Part shown: positions 34,968 to 48,269 of the stretch, in pieces
Numbering within the stretch: the stretch's first letter is position 1
Layout of the letters: the number at the start of each line of letters is the position of its first letter
Origin: Brugia malayi
Taxonomy: Eukaryota > Nematoda > Chromadorea > Rhabditida > Onchocercidae
Direction: 5' to 3'
Assembly (NCBI RefSeq): GCF_000002995.4
Contig: NW_025062478.1
Location: 10,350,001-10,414,000 of the forward strand
Length of the DNA stretch: 64,000 bases
Position numbers and translations under genes: made by a program
The notes under the pieces: generated by a model
What the model saw: only the letters and a program-made list of their open reading frames with translations
What the model was told of the DNA's origin: nothing
Databases searched by the model: none

Positions 34968-35908
34968 NNNNNNNNNNNNNNNNNNNNNNNNNNNNNNNNN
35001 NNNNNNNNNNNNNNNNNNNNNNNNNNNNNNNNNNNNNNNNNNNNNNNNNNNNNNNNNNNNNNNNNNNNNNNNNNNNNNNNNNNNNNNNNNNNNNNNNNNN
35101 NNNNNNNNNNNNNNNNNNNNNNNNNNNNNNNNNNNNNNNNNNNNNNNNNNNNNNNNNNNNNNNNNNNNNNNNNNNNNNNNNNNNNNNNNNNNNNNNNNNN
35201 NNNNNNNNNNNNNNNNNNNNNNNNNNNNNNNNNNNNNNNNNNNNNNNNNNNNNNNNNNNNNNNNNNNNNNNNNNNNNNNNNNNNNNNNNNNNNNNNNNNN
35301 NNNNNNNNNNNNNNNNNNNNNNNNNNNNNNNNNNNNNNNNNNNNNNNNNNNNNNNNNNNNNNNNNNNNNNNNNNNNNNNNNNNNNNNNNNNNNNNNNNNN
35401 NNNNNNNNNNNNNNNNNNNNNNNNNNNNNNNNNNNNNNNNNNNNNNNNNNNNNNNNNNNNNNNNNNNNNNNNNNNNNNNNNNNNNNNNNNNNNNNNNNNN
35501 NNNNNNNNNNNNNNNNNNNNNNNNNNNNNNNNNNNNNNNNNNNNNNNNNNNNNNNNNNNNNNNNNNNNNNNNNNNNNNNNNNNNNNNNNNNNNNNNNNNN
35601 NNNNNNNNNNNNNNNNNNNNNNNNNNNNNNNNNNNNNNNNNNNNNNNNNNNNNNNNNNNNNNNNNNNNNNNNNNNNNNNNNNNNNNNNNNNNNNNNNNNN
35701 NNNNNNNNNNNNNNNNNNNNNNNNNNNNNNNNNNNNNNNNNNNNNNNNNNNNNNNNNNNNNNNNNNNNNNNNNNNNNNNNNNNNNNNNNNNNNNNNNNNN
35801 NNNNNNNNNNNNNNNNNNNNNNNNNNNNNNNNNNNNNNNNNNNNNNNNNNNNNNNNNNNNNNNNNNNNNNNNNNNNNNNNNNNNNNNNNNNNNNNNNNNN
35901 NNNNNNNN
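34968..35908. other. Assembly gap (941 N)
   Basis: Run of N. The sequences on its two sides are the right end of copy 1 and an internal point of BBS2 intron 7. Reading frames running through it are meaningless. Confidence 1.
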
Positions 35909-36047
35909 TCTTCGTTGAAACCGGAATTGATTTAACTAGCGAATAGTAAGGATACGTACTGCAAGATGATATAAACGTAAACATGTAAATAACTTTTTTA
36001 GAAATTAAAGTTAATAAAACTAAATACGCTTAAAACGTGAAACATAC

Positions 36048-38820
36048 CGGAATGATTTGTTTATTCCCTCATTCTCATTTGATAATGCATTATTTCTACA
36101 TTGTTCATAGTTTTGTAATTCTGTCTGAAATCCGACAGATATATTATTTAGTAATAATTAATGCTTTAAATTAAGAATTTATTCGTCGAAAAACAATTTA
36201 GATTTATAGGTTTTACTTTTGAAATGAGAAAAACACTAATTTTTTGTTTTCTTTTCTTAAAACTTAATATTTACTTGTAAAACTGGCACTTAAATTCTAA
36301 ACAAAAAAAAAGGAAAAGAAGAAACGCTTACCTTGAATATAGGGCTAAAATTTATTTATACTTTAGCTTTCACGTAATTGTAAATAAAACTAACATATAA
36401 TATACATAATCAACGTTAACAATTTTAACATATTTCATTTATTTAAGTCAAAAAATGATAGATTTTTCGCGTTACTTTAGGATTTTAAAAAAGTGAAATT
36501 TAGAGAAAAAAAACTATTGAAGAATTTAGAATATTTGTTTTAAAAAATATATACTTACCAATAAATCATATTTTTTTAGATTAAGTTCATGCAATAAATT
36601 TTGCTTATCATTAATTCTATTTTGTTTCTTATCAATTATAAAACCATGAACTGAAAAAGGTGAAAGTTCAATATGAAGAAATTATATTAATATTAAATTA
36701 ATGAGTGAGAAGTTTTCTTTTTTCTTTTATTTATGAATGATCGTCTAAATGATTCATTTACACAACAATTAAACAAACCATTTCCATCCGTAGAAACAAC
36801 AATTAATTGATCACCGGTAATAAAGGTAGTAGCAATCTGATTATTGATTGATTCTTTTAATTTTACTTCACCTGTTACTGGATCTCTCATATCAATCTGC
36901 AATATTACGTTATATGCTCTAAGCGTACGATAAGTTTTATTTTTTCTTTTACTTATTTCAAAATATTCTAAATAAAAATTTTCACGTAATTAACTGCTGT
37001 AGAATTTACTTTTTAGCAATATTTTTGGTTAATTAAAATGATTAGCTTACCTTACCATGGATCCATGTACATACCAAAGCTTTAGGATCCGGAAATTGTA
37101 TTAATGCTACAGCCTGACTTTTACTTTTTATCCTCCATAACCGTGTATTTCCACTATATGCACCTAATGTACCATTCATTAAGGCATATGCAAAAATACC
37201 ATCACCCAAATCACATAATCCGGTTATGGCATCCGTTTCTGTCATTTCATAAAGTAACAAATCATTCTTGAAAATACGAATATCAAAACTTTCTGATCCA
37301 ACAATAAGCTGAAAAAAAAAAAAAATGATGGAGAATTTCAAAAAAGTATTTCAAATCATTTTCTTCTTATTTCATGGGTAATTTTCATATCTTGGTTTTC
37401 CATTTTTTTTTTTAAATCCATTTATTTTATCTTTGTACGTCATTCCGCTCGGCTTGCATAGCGACACATTGTAATCGAAATCAAGAATGATGCATTTTGC
37501 ACCATATAAACTGGAAATAAACTGAATTCCCGAAGTTCCAATTTCAGATAGAACATGCTGAATTAGCACTCAGTATTCCAGTTTAAGTAAAATTTTATAT
37601 TATCGAAATAAGTGAAAGATTATGAAAATAAAAGAATTTCATATTATTAAAATTTTTGCAAATTTTAAAATTTGATTAAATTTTTTGAACTCAGTGAACT
37701 TTATGTTCAAATTATTTGAACATGCATATATCTTTAGCAATATTTCAAAAAAACAAAAAACAAAATGTATCGTTGAAAAATTCCGGGACACAATTTGTTT
37801 TTACTTTTTTACCTGAATAAAGTTTAATTAATGAAGGTAAAAAGATCAGAAATTTATCAACAAAATTCACACCTCATTCAAACCATCATTATCGATATCT
37901 GATAAGCAAAGTGATAAGACATTATCACCAGTAACAGTCCAGAAGGCATCATTTCCCTCGATATCTAAACCCCAGACAGCACAATTGCCACCACAAAAGA
38001 TAAGCTTATCATAGGTGTTAAATTTTCCCACCTGAAATTTGATTTTATGAAGTTAATAAAGAAAATGAAGAATTTGTACATAAAAGTAATAATTTTAAAA
38101 CGAGTAAATTAGATAAATCAGTCAAAATTGAAAACTAATATTTCAAATTATTTAATCAAATAAATTTACATATTTTATGTGACGAATCATTTTATATATA
38201 TATATATATGTTATTACAAAACTTTTTCATGTATATCTTTTCAGGTAAATATATCAAAAATTACACCTGTATGCAATTGACACCATCAATAATTTCACGT
38301 TGAATTAATGTTGTATTATTGTAAGCATCATAAATTAATAAACCACTTATTGTACCAACAATAATTGCATCATGTGTCTTATCCAATGTGGTTACTTCCA
38401 ATGCACGAATTTTTTCATTTATATTAAGAACTGTTTCATTATCATGAATTATAACCTGAAATTTAGCGAATATTTCAAAAATTCAAAATTTCTAATTAAA
38501 AATTTTCATGCTTACAATAAAATGAAATATTGCTTATTTTTGAAATATCATTCTTAAACGAAAGATTTAATATATATATATATGCATATAAAAGAAAAGT
38601 TTTATTAAAATTACATTCGACAATTATTTGAAACTATTATTTGTTTAATAAAAAAAAATAATAATGAGTGACTGTAATTTGCATACAAACCTTATTTGTT
38701 GTTGTTGCAACAAATAAGTGTGTAATTTGTCCTGTGCTCATCAATTATACCAAATCGTGCACAACCAGGTACAATATGATGAGATATTCTATAGGTAAAC
38801 TCTGATCGAAGGCCTAACAT
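36048..38820 (-). pseudogene. bbs-2: BBS2 second copy, 5' half only (exons 1-7)
   Basis: Exons correspond to copy 1: 38820-38691, 38455-38267, 38031-37873, 37308-37051, 36896-36779, 36650-36559, 36124-36048. Exons 2 to 6 are intact and their protein matches copy 1. Exon 1 carries four net extra bases (near 38,712-38,740) and exon 7 has lost one T. Exons 8-15 are absent, cut off at the gap. It cannot encode a full BBSome subunit as assembled. The truncation exactly at the gap argues for a contig edge rather than a biological breakpoint. Confidence 0.85.
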
Positions 38821-38868
38821 CAAATAGCACTGTTATTAGATGGGAATTAAGCAAAAGCAAATGGTAAC

Positions 38869-38883
38869 GTTGCCAAGGGTAAC
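38869..38883 (-). promoter_or_regulatory. X-box upstream of BBS2 copy 2
   Basis: Identical GTTGCC-AAG-GGTAAC, 49 bp from the ATG of the copy. It survives without change inside an otherwise indel-rich stretch. Confidence 0.7.
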
Positions 38884-39512
38884 CAATGGACACGCTAGAC
38901 ACAACAATGCAATGCAATTGTGTAATTTAAAATATTTCTTAATAAAAATATATAAGTTAAACTTATACCTTACAAAATATCAAAATGATCGTTGAATTGT
39001 TAAGTTTTAAATTAATGAATGAATTGAATGTTTATTTAAATTTAAAATCTTTTTTAGATAGATTGACCTTAAGTGCATTTTTTTTTTTTTTTTTTTTTTT
39101 TTAACACAGCGATTTCATTTCAAACAGTAATGTCAGAAGTTTAAAATTAAAAATTTTCACTGTAATCTAATTTTTTGTCTAATTTTAACTTACATTACAA
39201 TTCATAATTTTTGATAATGATTAAACTAAAATAAAATGCAGCATGAATTTGCAATCGATCATTTAGTAATTTTACATCTGTGTGAAAGGTTGTTGGATTC
39301 AAATCTTTTCTATTGTTGTACTGATGGTTGGTAGATTGATTTTAGCAGAGAGAATTTAAATGAAATAAAATTTTTTATTATATAAAGTTATATATTTTGA
39401 AAGTAAATCTACTTTGAAAAATTTTTTTTTAGAAATGTATAAAATTTTCAAATTTCAATATCTTGTCTCTTCATTTTTTTTTCGTTTTGAATTTAATGAA
39501 AGTTAAGCTATA

Positions 39513-42039
39513 ATGAAATATATTGAAGTTTATATGGGAAAAACGATGCATAGAAAAATGGCGATAGAATCAGAGACTAATCATTCTGAACTGTCGCATC
39601 AAATGTGACAATTTTGAACTGTTTGCAAGGAAAAGAATTTATTATAAGCAAGTTATAGTTTGCGCATATGAATATAATTTTCAAAAAACTTTATAAAATT
39701 TTGTAACATTTGAAAACAATTTTATTTTTTTTTTTTAATTTATATTTTAAATTTAAACTTTAATAGTAAGCAATGCAAATAGGAATACAAAATCACTAAA
39801 GATTTGATGTAAGTTTTTTTCTATTTTACAATTAGTAATGTAAAAAAATTGTAGAAATATGACAAAATAAAATAAATTTATTATACAAATGAAAACAATT
39901 AAAAGAATTATATAATTGAGAGTCATTACAGGTGACAAATACTGTATAGCATTTTTCAGGTAAGGGGACATTTTCATCGGTTAGATGTGCATGGCATAGT
40001 GAAATGAAAAAAATGTTGCACTTAAAATTATTGATACAAGGTATGCTACAATAATTAACCTTTAATTAATCTTTAATTAAATTAAAGTTAATTAGTTAAA
40101 TACTTCCTTCATTTCCGATTCTTTTCATGTGAATATCAAATCAAAATTTCATTATTTTCAGCTCAAATTCTGATTTCATAGTACGTTTCTACCACGTGAA
40201 AAAATTATCGTTCAGCAATTGAACCATGCAAATATTATTAAAAATTTTGAAGTTAGTCATTAATCGAACTTCTATCAGAAAATTAATTTCACAGCAATAA
40301 TAACAATTTAATATTAGTAGCAATTTTCATTGGCACTAAAATGCTAATTGAGATTTATATTTAATTATATTTTTTATATTTAATTATATATTGAGATTTA
40401 TATTAATTATATTTATTATATTACAACAAATAAAGTAACATGTTCCAGTCTAAATTATTCATTCTTAATTTATATCAGCAAAAACAAATTTAGTAATGAA
40501 AACAGACCAAAAAACGAATTAAACTGAACTAGCGAAGATAAGAAATGATAATATTTCTAATAACCAATTAAAGTGATAAAATGATGTGATGATACATTGG
40601 ACAATGTAAATTATCAAATCAAAAATAAACAAATAAGTAAAAAATAAACGAAAAACAAAGAAGCAAAAAGAAAAAAGAACATTTCAAGATGCTTTTATTG
40701 TATTTCTTTAATGTCAGATCATAAATGATAAAAGATTTCTTTATCAGATCATAAATGAGAACCGTATGTATGCTTCGTTCAAGAATATGCTATGCACGGT
40801 GATCTCTTACAAAAAATCAAGAAAAAATAATTGGATCGATGAGGATGAGGGTCGATTTTATTTTCGACAACTTATTGAAGCACTTACGGTATTTTAATAT
40901 GTAATGAATTATTGTAATTAGCTAATTAAACTTTTGTAAGCATGATTTTTGACATTTTTAAATCAGGTATAGTTGAATAAAATTACTTCCTTTACATAAA
41001 TTTACTTTTCAACTTAATTACTTAATTGAATTTTCAATTTAATTACTGTGACATTTGAATCTTTCACAATTTGTTATTCATGGCAGAACGAGTTATAAGT
41101 TAAAAGCTTACATATATACACATATTTTTTTAATTTTCATTTGATGAATATCCAATATTTTTCATAACAAATTTTAAATGTTTATAAAAAGAATTGTGTA
41201 ATAAATTTAATCATAAATCTATTAAATTTTCAATCAGATCTCAATCATATTAAAATAGTTTAGTATTTGAAATCAATCAGTATAGCACATCGTGATATCA
41301 AGTGTGAAAATGTATTATTGGACAGTTGTGATAATGTTAAACTTGGCGATTTTGGCTTGCTCGATTTATGAAAGCTGATGAAGTGTCGCATACATTTTGT
41401 GGATCTCGAGCTTATGTTGCACCTGAATTATTGAGGTGATGATAATTATGATAAGCCAGGCTTTTTTTCATTCAAACTTTTCTGTGATGTTGCATATGAA
41501 AGTAAAAACTCTGCAACTTCTGCCCAATACAGTAATGAAAAGTGTATACTTAGGTCATATCCATATAACGGTTTCCTGGCAGATATTTGGAGTACAGGTA
41601 TATTGCTATATGTTATGGTTACCGGATTTATGCCATATGATGATCGAAATATCAATAAAATGCTTGAAAACAATTGCAACATCGGTAGTTTGACTTCAAT
41701 TATTATAGTATATGTGATTTGACCTTCGTAAATAATACTTCTAATATTTAAGTCTTTTCGATTATCTTTCAAGCATTAACTACATAATATATAACAGATA
41801 TCAATTATTAATAAGTGATCTTACGTAAGTTCTAATGTAATCCGTAGTTGTAGGATTACATTTCCACGTCGTCGTAATTGAGTGCTGAAGTAAAAGAACT
41901 TATCTATGCTATGGTACATCCGGTACCATTAAAACGACGACCATATGACGAAATTATCAAATCGTCATGGCTTGCTGATATAAAGTACGAACTTCGCACA
42001 GAACCATTTTCTCAAAACTCTGATAAAATCACATCGTAA
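39513..42039 (+). pseudogene. TSSK-like kinase, second copy with a frameshift in every exon
   Basis: Collinear with the intact gene at 16,610-19,157. All seven exons contain at least one single-base change of length. Examples are GAACTGTC for GAAACTGTC (39,588), one A fewer before ATGTTGC (40,010), CGTTTCTACC for CGTTTTCTACC, AATGAGAACC for AATGAGGAACC, GGCTTGCTC for GGCTTTGCTC, and GTAATTGAG for GTAATTTGAG. Almost all are losses inside 2-8-base homopolymers, while substitutions are rare. That is the error profile of unpolished long reads, not of neutral decay. The ATP lysine, HRD, DFG and APE codons are all still present. Confidence 0.8.
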
Positions 42040-43787
42040 CACAAATTAAAATCAATCAAATGTTCATTTTGCATTCAAAACGACTGATGTTGAACTTATT
42101 GATATAATACAACTTATCCAAAAGAAAAAACTATCAAAAATTCACTTTGGAATAATACTTTAATGGCGAAATTGATAAATTTGTAATTAGTAACAGTTTT
42201 AATCAAATTTCAACGTCGAAGTTAATTTTAATTGCAAATTTAAGTATGCATATTTACGAAAATTTTGCAGTTTCCATCAATTCCTGTAATTTAAACCAAG
42301 AAAATAAATTTTGTTTTAATTAAGTGGAGACAATATAATAGAATTGTAATTCATTAAGAAAATATGTTTTCTAAACATAATTGACAATTATATTTGCCAT
42401 GCATGTGATCTGCTCACATCCTATCGTGGTCACTTGACAACTTAAATAAAAAACATTCCATATTTGAATAACATTTAAATGGCGAAATTAATAAAAAATG
42501 TAATTATTAATATTCTCAATTAATTTTTGACATTGAAAATAATTTTTATTACAAATTTAAGCATTCATCGTTACGAAAATCCGGCAGTTTCTACCAGTTG
42601 CTGTAATTTAAATGAGAGAAAAGTCTTTAATTTTGTTAAATTTCGTTTTAATTAAGTGCTAATAAGATTAAAGTTTTTGCAAAAATTAAAATTTTTTTCT
42701 CTATTTAAATTATAAAAACTGCGCAAAATGCACGTTTTTCATAATGGTCCATTCTTAAATTTACAATTATAATTAATTTCAATGTCAAAAATGTTTCTAA
42801 TCATAATCATTTTTATTTTGTCATTTTAGTTTAGTTCCAAAGCAAAATCTTGGAATTTTTTTTTTTTTGTTTTGTTTTGGTTGTCAAAGTTTATGCTAGG
42901 ATGTGAATATATCGTTCTAATGAAAGTACAATGGAAATAAAAATATAAATTAAGTTTGACATGCATATTTATAGATAGATAAATGTATTTGATGAATTTT
43001 GATTTTATAATTTTATTGACACTTAGTTAAGTCAAAATTTGAAATTATATCCTTGTTTAGACTGCTGGTACAAATTTTCATAACGATCCATTCTTAAATT
43101 TATAATTAAAGTTAATTTCAATGTCGAAAATAACTTGATCACAACTATTTTTTATTTCCCATTTTAGCTTTGCTCATTTATTTCTTCTCTCAATGTTATT
43201 CACCTGAAAATATCTTATCAAGCATTCAACTGCAATTGTTTCACTTTTTTTTTGATTCAGCCATAATCTTTTCTTGCAAGTTCATTGAAAATAATGCATC
43301 TAATCTTGACAAAAATTGACACTGCAAATTATTGAATTCATATATTGTAATACTAATAAAGCAGAAATATTCTATTTATGAGATTTGAGCTGTTTTGATA
43401 TAACGAAATGAAAAATCAATTTACGGTCTTAATTCTGCTTATGTACAAATTTATTTGAATATTATTTCTTTTTTTTTTTTTATTCCGCAATGCTAAAATG
43501 TAATGAGTGATCAAATACTTCGCTTATTTGTATGTTAGCATCTTATTTCCTCACAATTATTTCCTGGCAATTAAGATTTCTTTAGTTCTCATAAAGGTTA
43601 TAGTGAATTCATGTAGATATATCATTTCACATGAGGTCTTGTCATTTTTGCATTTTCATAACTTTCTAATAAGATGAGAATAAGTAAAAAAGAAAATAAG
43701 ATTTACTGTCATTTGTAACTTTGAAGAAGAGTAATTTTGTACTGATTATATCTTAAATTTGTTCACATTGAGTTAAATCAGACAATG
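42040..43787. repeat. Copy of the TSSK to zinc-finger interval
   Basis: Matches 19,158-20,906 with only a handful of substitutions (for example near 43,544 and 43,622) and, beyond about 42,180, almost no indels. No gene seen. Confidence 0.8.
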
Positions 43788-44006
43788 TTATAAATTTACT
43801 AAACAATAAAATGGATGAATTTCAGTTTTATTAAATACTTTTCTGACTTTTTCACATTTTTTCAACAACCAATTTCTTTTAAATATAATGGGAAGATTAA
43901 TGTCTCTGAAATCCAACTTTAGACTAAAGATCACAGCAAGTCGGTGACCCGAAATTTTAGCAACAGCGAGCAGATGATCAGCCATCTTACTGTGTGCAGA
44001 ATCCAT
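43788..44006 (-). CDS. Second copy of the unrecognised 72-residue frame
   Basis: Differs from the frame at 20,907-21,125 by one residue (Thr to Ile near position 41). Same caveats apply. Confidence 0.28.
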   Translation of the reverse strand: MDSAHSKMADHLLAVAKISGHRLAVIFSLKLDFRDINLPIIFKRNWLLKKCEKVRKVFNKTEIHPFYCLVNL

Positions 44007-44443
44007 TTGCCTTTTATTGCCATAGTTGAATCCATCAGTTAAAAATCCATCGATTTGTCGATTTGTTATTGGAATTCAATTGCTCATTTTAATTCCATTA
44101 AAATGACAATATGTAAAAAGTGACTCTCATAGAAGTTCGCACCGAATCAGTAATTTTTTTTAACCTCTGATTTGCAACTTTGGGAAATTTTTATTTTTTA
44201 TATCACTTTTCCTGTTAAGATTAAGCAAAATCTTCTTAAAATAGCGTCCAACATAAATTATATAATTGATAAACTTTAATAACATGACAGCATCACTTAA
44301 TCCAATTCACATATAATCAAGTATCATCTCATAGATCTTGTACAAGCGAAGCGTCTCGCTTGCTTTATTTCACTATAAAAAAATATAGGAAATTAAGGAA
44401 CCATAGATGAAACAAATTCAAAGATGAAATAAAATTGCAAAAA

Positions 44444-44629
44444 ATGTCACAATTGCTTTGCATAAATTATTTTCAGCAGTATAATATAGCAGCTGAAATG
44501 AAATTATTCAGTGTAAAGGATCAAACACTGATTGCTATTATTATATCATTAAATGTAATAATTTATATTCTATTACTATTAGCCCCACATTGTCTGTTGC
44601 ACGCGGAAGAAAGTTATCAATATACATAG
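44444..44629 (+). CDS. Array 2 unit 1 upstream transmembrane ORF (type A)
   Basis: 61 residues. It differs from array 1 unit 1 only near the end (LLAPHCLLHAEESYQYT). The promoter cassette lies directly upstream (about 44,334-44,380). Confidence 0.38.
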   Translation: MSQLLCINYFQQYNIAAEMKLFSVKDQTLIAIIISLNVIIYILLLLAPHCLLHAEESYQYT

Positions 44630-44755
44630 TTGCCACCTCCATCTGAATGAGCATTTATACATGCGATTATTTAACAATATCTAACAGAAGTAACAGAAGG
44701 CCTCTGTCAAACTCTCTTCCACAAATTTCTTTCATTTATTTTGTTCTCTTTTTAG

Positions 44756-45779
44756 AGTTTTGACTTATGAGAAAGATTTGGAACTCGATAATAATTTAGA
44801 AAAGCATTTATTTGGGCAAATTTTTCCTTCGGCATTTGTCAATGAGCAATTGCCTAGTAAATTTGAATGTTTTCAGAATTGGCAACAAATTATTCTCATT
44901 GGCAGTTGGCATGCATTTCATCTATTTCTTCTTCTTTTTTTTGCAACTGAACAATATTCAAACAACCGTAAGCCCATTTAAAGTTTAAAAAATAGAACAT
45001 AGCGTTGCGATACCATGGAGATTTAAATTTTTACCCGGTATGAGATTGATAATTGCATATCATTTGAGGTAGCGCAAACGGATCAAACAGAACCATTGGA
45101 TTTATCAATATCAAAAGTGAAAGAGAAAGGCAATGCATTACAAGGCTTATCAATGGAAAGAAAGTGTGAAGAAGAAATTGGACTGCAATTGCTTCAAACA
45201 AAAACATTGTATTCAACCGCTTCAAAAGTCAGTGATGAACGAATTCCAATCGAAACAGTGATGAAAGTAATGGAAATGTCAAAGCAGGAAAGTAGAACGA
45301 AAAAGAAGCAACGCCACGATGTACACCAAAAGCAAGAACATACGATGACTCATACCGATGAGAAGCCGTACAGTTGTCCGACATGTAAAAAGAATTTCAC
45401 TAACTCCAGTAATATGAAAAAACATATGCTGACTCATACCGGTGAAAAGCCGTACAGTTGTCCAACATGCAAAAAGAATTTTACTCAGTTCAGTAATATG
45501 AAAAAACATGTGATGATTCATACCGGTGAGAAGCCGTACAGTTGTTCAATATGCAAAAAGAATTTCACTCAGTTCGGAGATATGAAAAAACATATGATGA
45601 TTCATACAGGTGAAAAGCCGTACAGTTGTCCGATATGCGGAAAATGTTACACTCGAAGATACATTTTGCAGTCTCACATGGTAACTCATGACATGAATAG
45701 ACCTGTTTACCACTGTACTGCATGCAGTAAAGATTTTCAGACTAAATGCAGCTTGAAATTACACATGCGGAATCATTAA
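44756..45779 (+). CDS. Array 2 unit 1 zinc-finger protein, 5 fingers, PLDLS motif
   Basis: Exons 44756-44967 and 45091-45779. Positionally equivalent to unit 1 of array 1 but with four fingers fewer: one hybrid finger (TNSSNMKK) is followed by TQFSNMKK, TQFGDMKK, TRRYILQ and the last finger, in which Gly is replaced by Ser (KCSLKLH). The loss is in whole 84-bp modules, as expected from unequal pairing between fingers. Confidence 0.8.
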
Positions 45780-47953
45780 AAATTACGCTTTACGTCTTAT
45801 TTTCAATTAAATACGCATTGCTATTCCTGTTATTATTGATTATTTATATTTTTCATCAGCAAATTCTTCTGTCATTTGTCTTTATTTGTTAAATAATTCT
45901 CTCTCACTATTATTGTTATAGTTGCTGTAATCTTGGTCATATAAATTTTTATCATTTTTCATGTCATTTTTCTTGTTAAGATCAATCAAAATCTCCTTAA
46001 AATAGCGCCCAACGTGCATGATATAATTGGCAAACTTTAATAATATAGTAGCATCACTTTAACTCAGTTTACATACAGTACATTCTTTCTGAAAAATGAA
46101 CTAATCAAGTATCATCTCACAGATCTTGTATAAACGAAGCGTCTCGCTTGCTTTATTTCACTATAAAAAACATTCAGAAAATTAAGTAACCATACATAAA
46201 ACAAGTACAAAATGAGAAAGAAAACAAACAATGAAAGTAATATAACGGGCGTTCATGTGAACACACGCTTGAAATCATGGCAGAAATAACAAAAGATACA
46301 AATAAATAGTAAATATAGCAGCCATCATACTTTTTTACTCATGTGAAGGAATTTTATGAACAAAAGTCTGTGTTCATAATTTTGCAGTGAATTAAACCCA
46401 GCCATGATATTGCTAATTTACTTAGCAATTATACATTAATGAACTTAATTAGTGACATAGGCTTAGGAAAAAAATATGTAATCAATAAGAGTAACAGAAT
46501 TTTCTTATAGAAGAACAACAAACAATTCAAGCCAAAATTTAAATATTTACACTTACATCCAGACTAGCAACTTCTCCCAAAATAATTAAATTTACAAATC
46601 TTCTACGACAAATTTGATGCCACAAGCCAGGAAAAGGAATATAATTACAATAGCCTTTACTATTATTGATGGCTTGGAAATAAATTGAAAAGGTGTGATT
46701 CATGAAGGAAACAGTTACATGGTAAACTGCTTTATTAGCATGAGGCTCTATACTGCTGTAGCTTCGTCCTGAATAACATCATATTGTAGGCGATATATAT
46801 TTGAAATTTATAAAAGTTTGCTTTCTTTACAGGTGCATGAAATTCAGTTCTTTCTAGTTCAAGATGCTTCAAACATTTATATTTTCTGAAAGGTCCATTC
46901 TAGTGTTTAATTAACATGCAAAATGTTTTCAGTTTTCAGTCTTCTTATATAGCAAGCAATATGCGTAAAAAAGTATATGATTTACAATAAGAAAGAGTAA
47001 CCAGTCTAACAAAAAGCTTGATTAGACAGTAACAAAAAAAAAAAAAAAAAAAAAAAAAAAACTGATTAGTTTACAAGCAAATTTAATTACTAGTTGACAA
47101 ACCGCAAAGGATATTATTAAGCAAAGGTTGTTAACTTCGTAGATTCAAGGATAATTCACAATTAGTGGCGACACAATAATGAGATCAACTAAATGAGCAG
47201 ATACTGTGTAAACAATATGTAAAAGATTTAAGACTAAACATAGGGTTGAAAACAAAAAGAGTTATAAGCTTTGTTTGCAAGATTTCATAGAACATATTAC
47301 TTACTCATATAATATTTTAGAGTCTCACGATATTAAAATTACTATGAACACTTCCCTACGGGAAAGTGCCTAGTAATTTTACCAAGAATCAGGAGAATTC
47401 AACTTCAGTTCTTCTCTATCAAGTTACTGTGCTAACTGCTTCTGCTAATAAAGGAATTATTATATTTTTTTGTTACCCCAAACATTTAAATCCAGCAAAT
47501 CTCTTCGAGATCAGCAGCCTCTCTCAAAATAATTGAATTTATAAATCTTCCACGACAGCCAACTGTTATTGGACGGAACCAACGTTGTTCCTAACTGGTA
47601 GGACTTTACCGCCTTTTTTTTAGTTTTATTATGCTTGGAATTTGAAGGGTTAATGAATATTAGAAATCATCAAATGTAATCATTTGATTTGAAGCTATCG
47701 TCATCACATGGTGTTATATACGATGACTGTAAAAATTTTTAATATGCTTAATTTACACAGATGACACAAAGCAAATTTGAAAATAAACTTTAAAAATGAA
47801 ATCCAAACGAAATATTTGATGAAAAATTTAACATTCATAAATCAATATTATCAATTACAAGAGTTGCAGCAACGTAGTTTTCCCTCTCGTTAATATTCCC
47901 AAAGACTGGAAAATGTGGAAAAATTGAAACAAAAGGAAATAATATTGCAAAAA
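45780..47953. repeat. Array 2 spacer 1 (type B)
   Basis: Same organisation as the array 1 spacers, with scattered substitutions (for example CCAGGAAAAGG at 46,627 and GATATATATTT at 46,794) also shared by the later array 2 spacers. That marks a separate haplotype or lineage. Confidence 0.78.
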
Positions 47954-48130
47954 ATGTCACAATTGCTATACATAAATTATTTTCAACAGTATAATATAGC
48001 AACTGAAATGAAATTATTCAGTGTAAAGGATCAAACACTGATTGCTATTATCATATCATTATACGTAATATTTTATATTCTATTATTATTATCCCCATAT
48101 TGTTTATTACACGCGGACGTAAGTTATTAA
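47954..48130 (+). CDS. Array 2 unit 2 upstream transmembrane ORF (type B)
   Basis: 58 residues ending LLLLSPYCLLHADVSY. The codon after HA-Asp is a perfect GTAAGT donor, so the natural product may stop being this frame at HAD. Confidence 0.38.
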   Translation: MSQLLYINYFQQYNIATEMKLFSVKDQTLIAIIISLYVIFYILLLLSPYCLLHADVSY

Positions 48131-48269
48131 TAATATACGTAGTTTGCCACCTCCATCTGAATGAGCATTTATACATGCGATTATTTAACAATATCTAACA
48201 GAAGTAACAGAAGGCCTCTGTCAAACTCTCTTCCACAAATTTCTTTCATTTATTTTGTTCTCTTTTCAG

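Noticed and set aside
34864..35984. Open frames of about 355 residues across the gap on both strands
   Set aside because: They consist almost entirely of N; only about 35 real codons lie on either side.
39753..39977. 74-codon minus-strand frame in TSSK copy 2
   Set aside because: Antisense to a kinase exon and its AT-rich intron; exists only because of the local indels.
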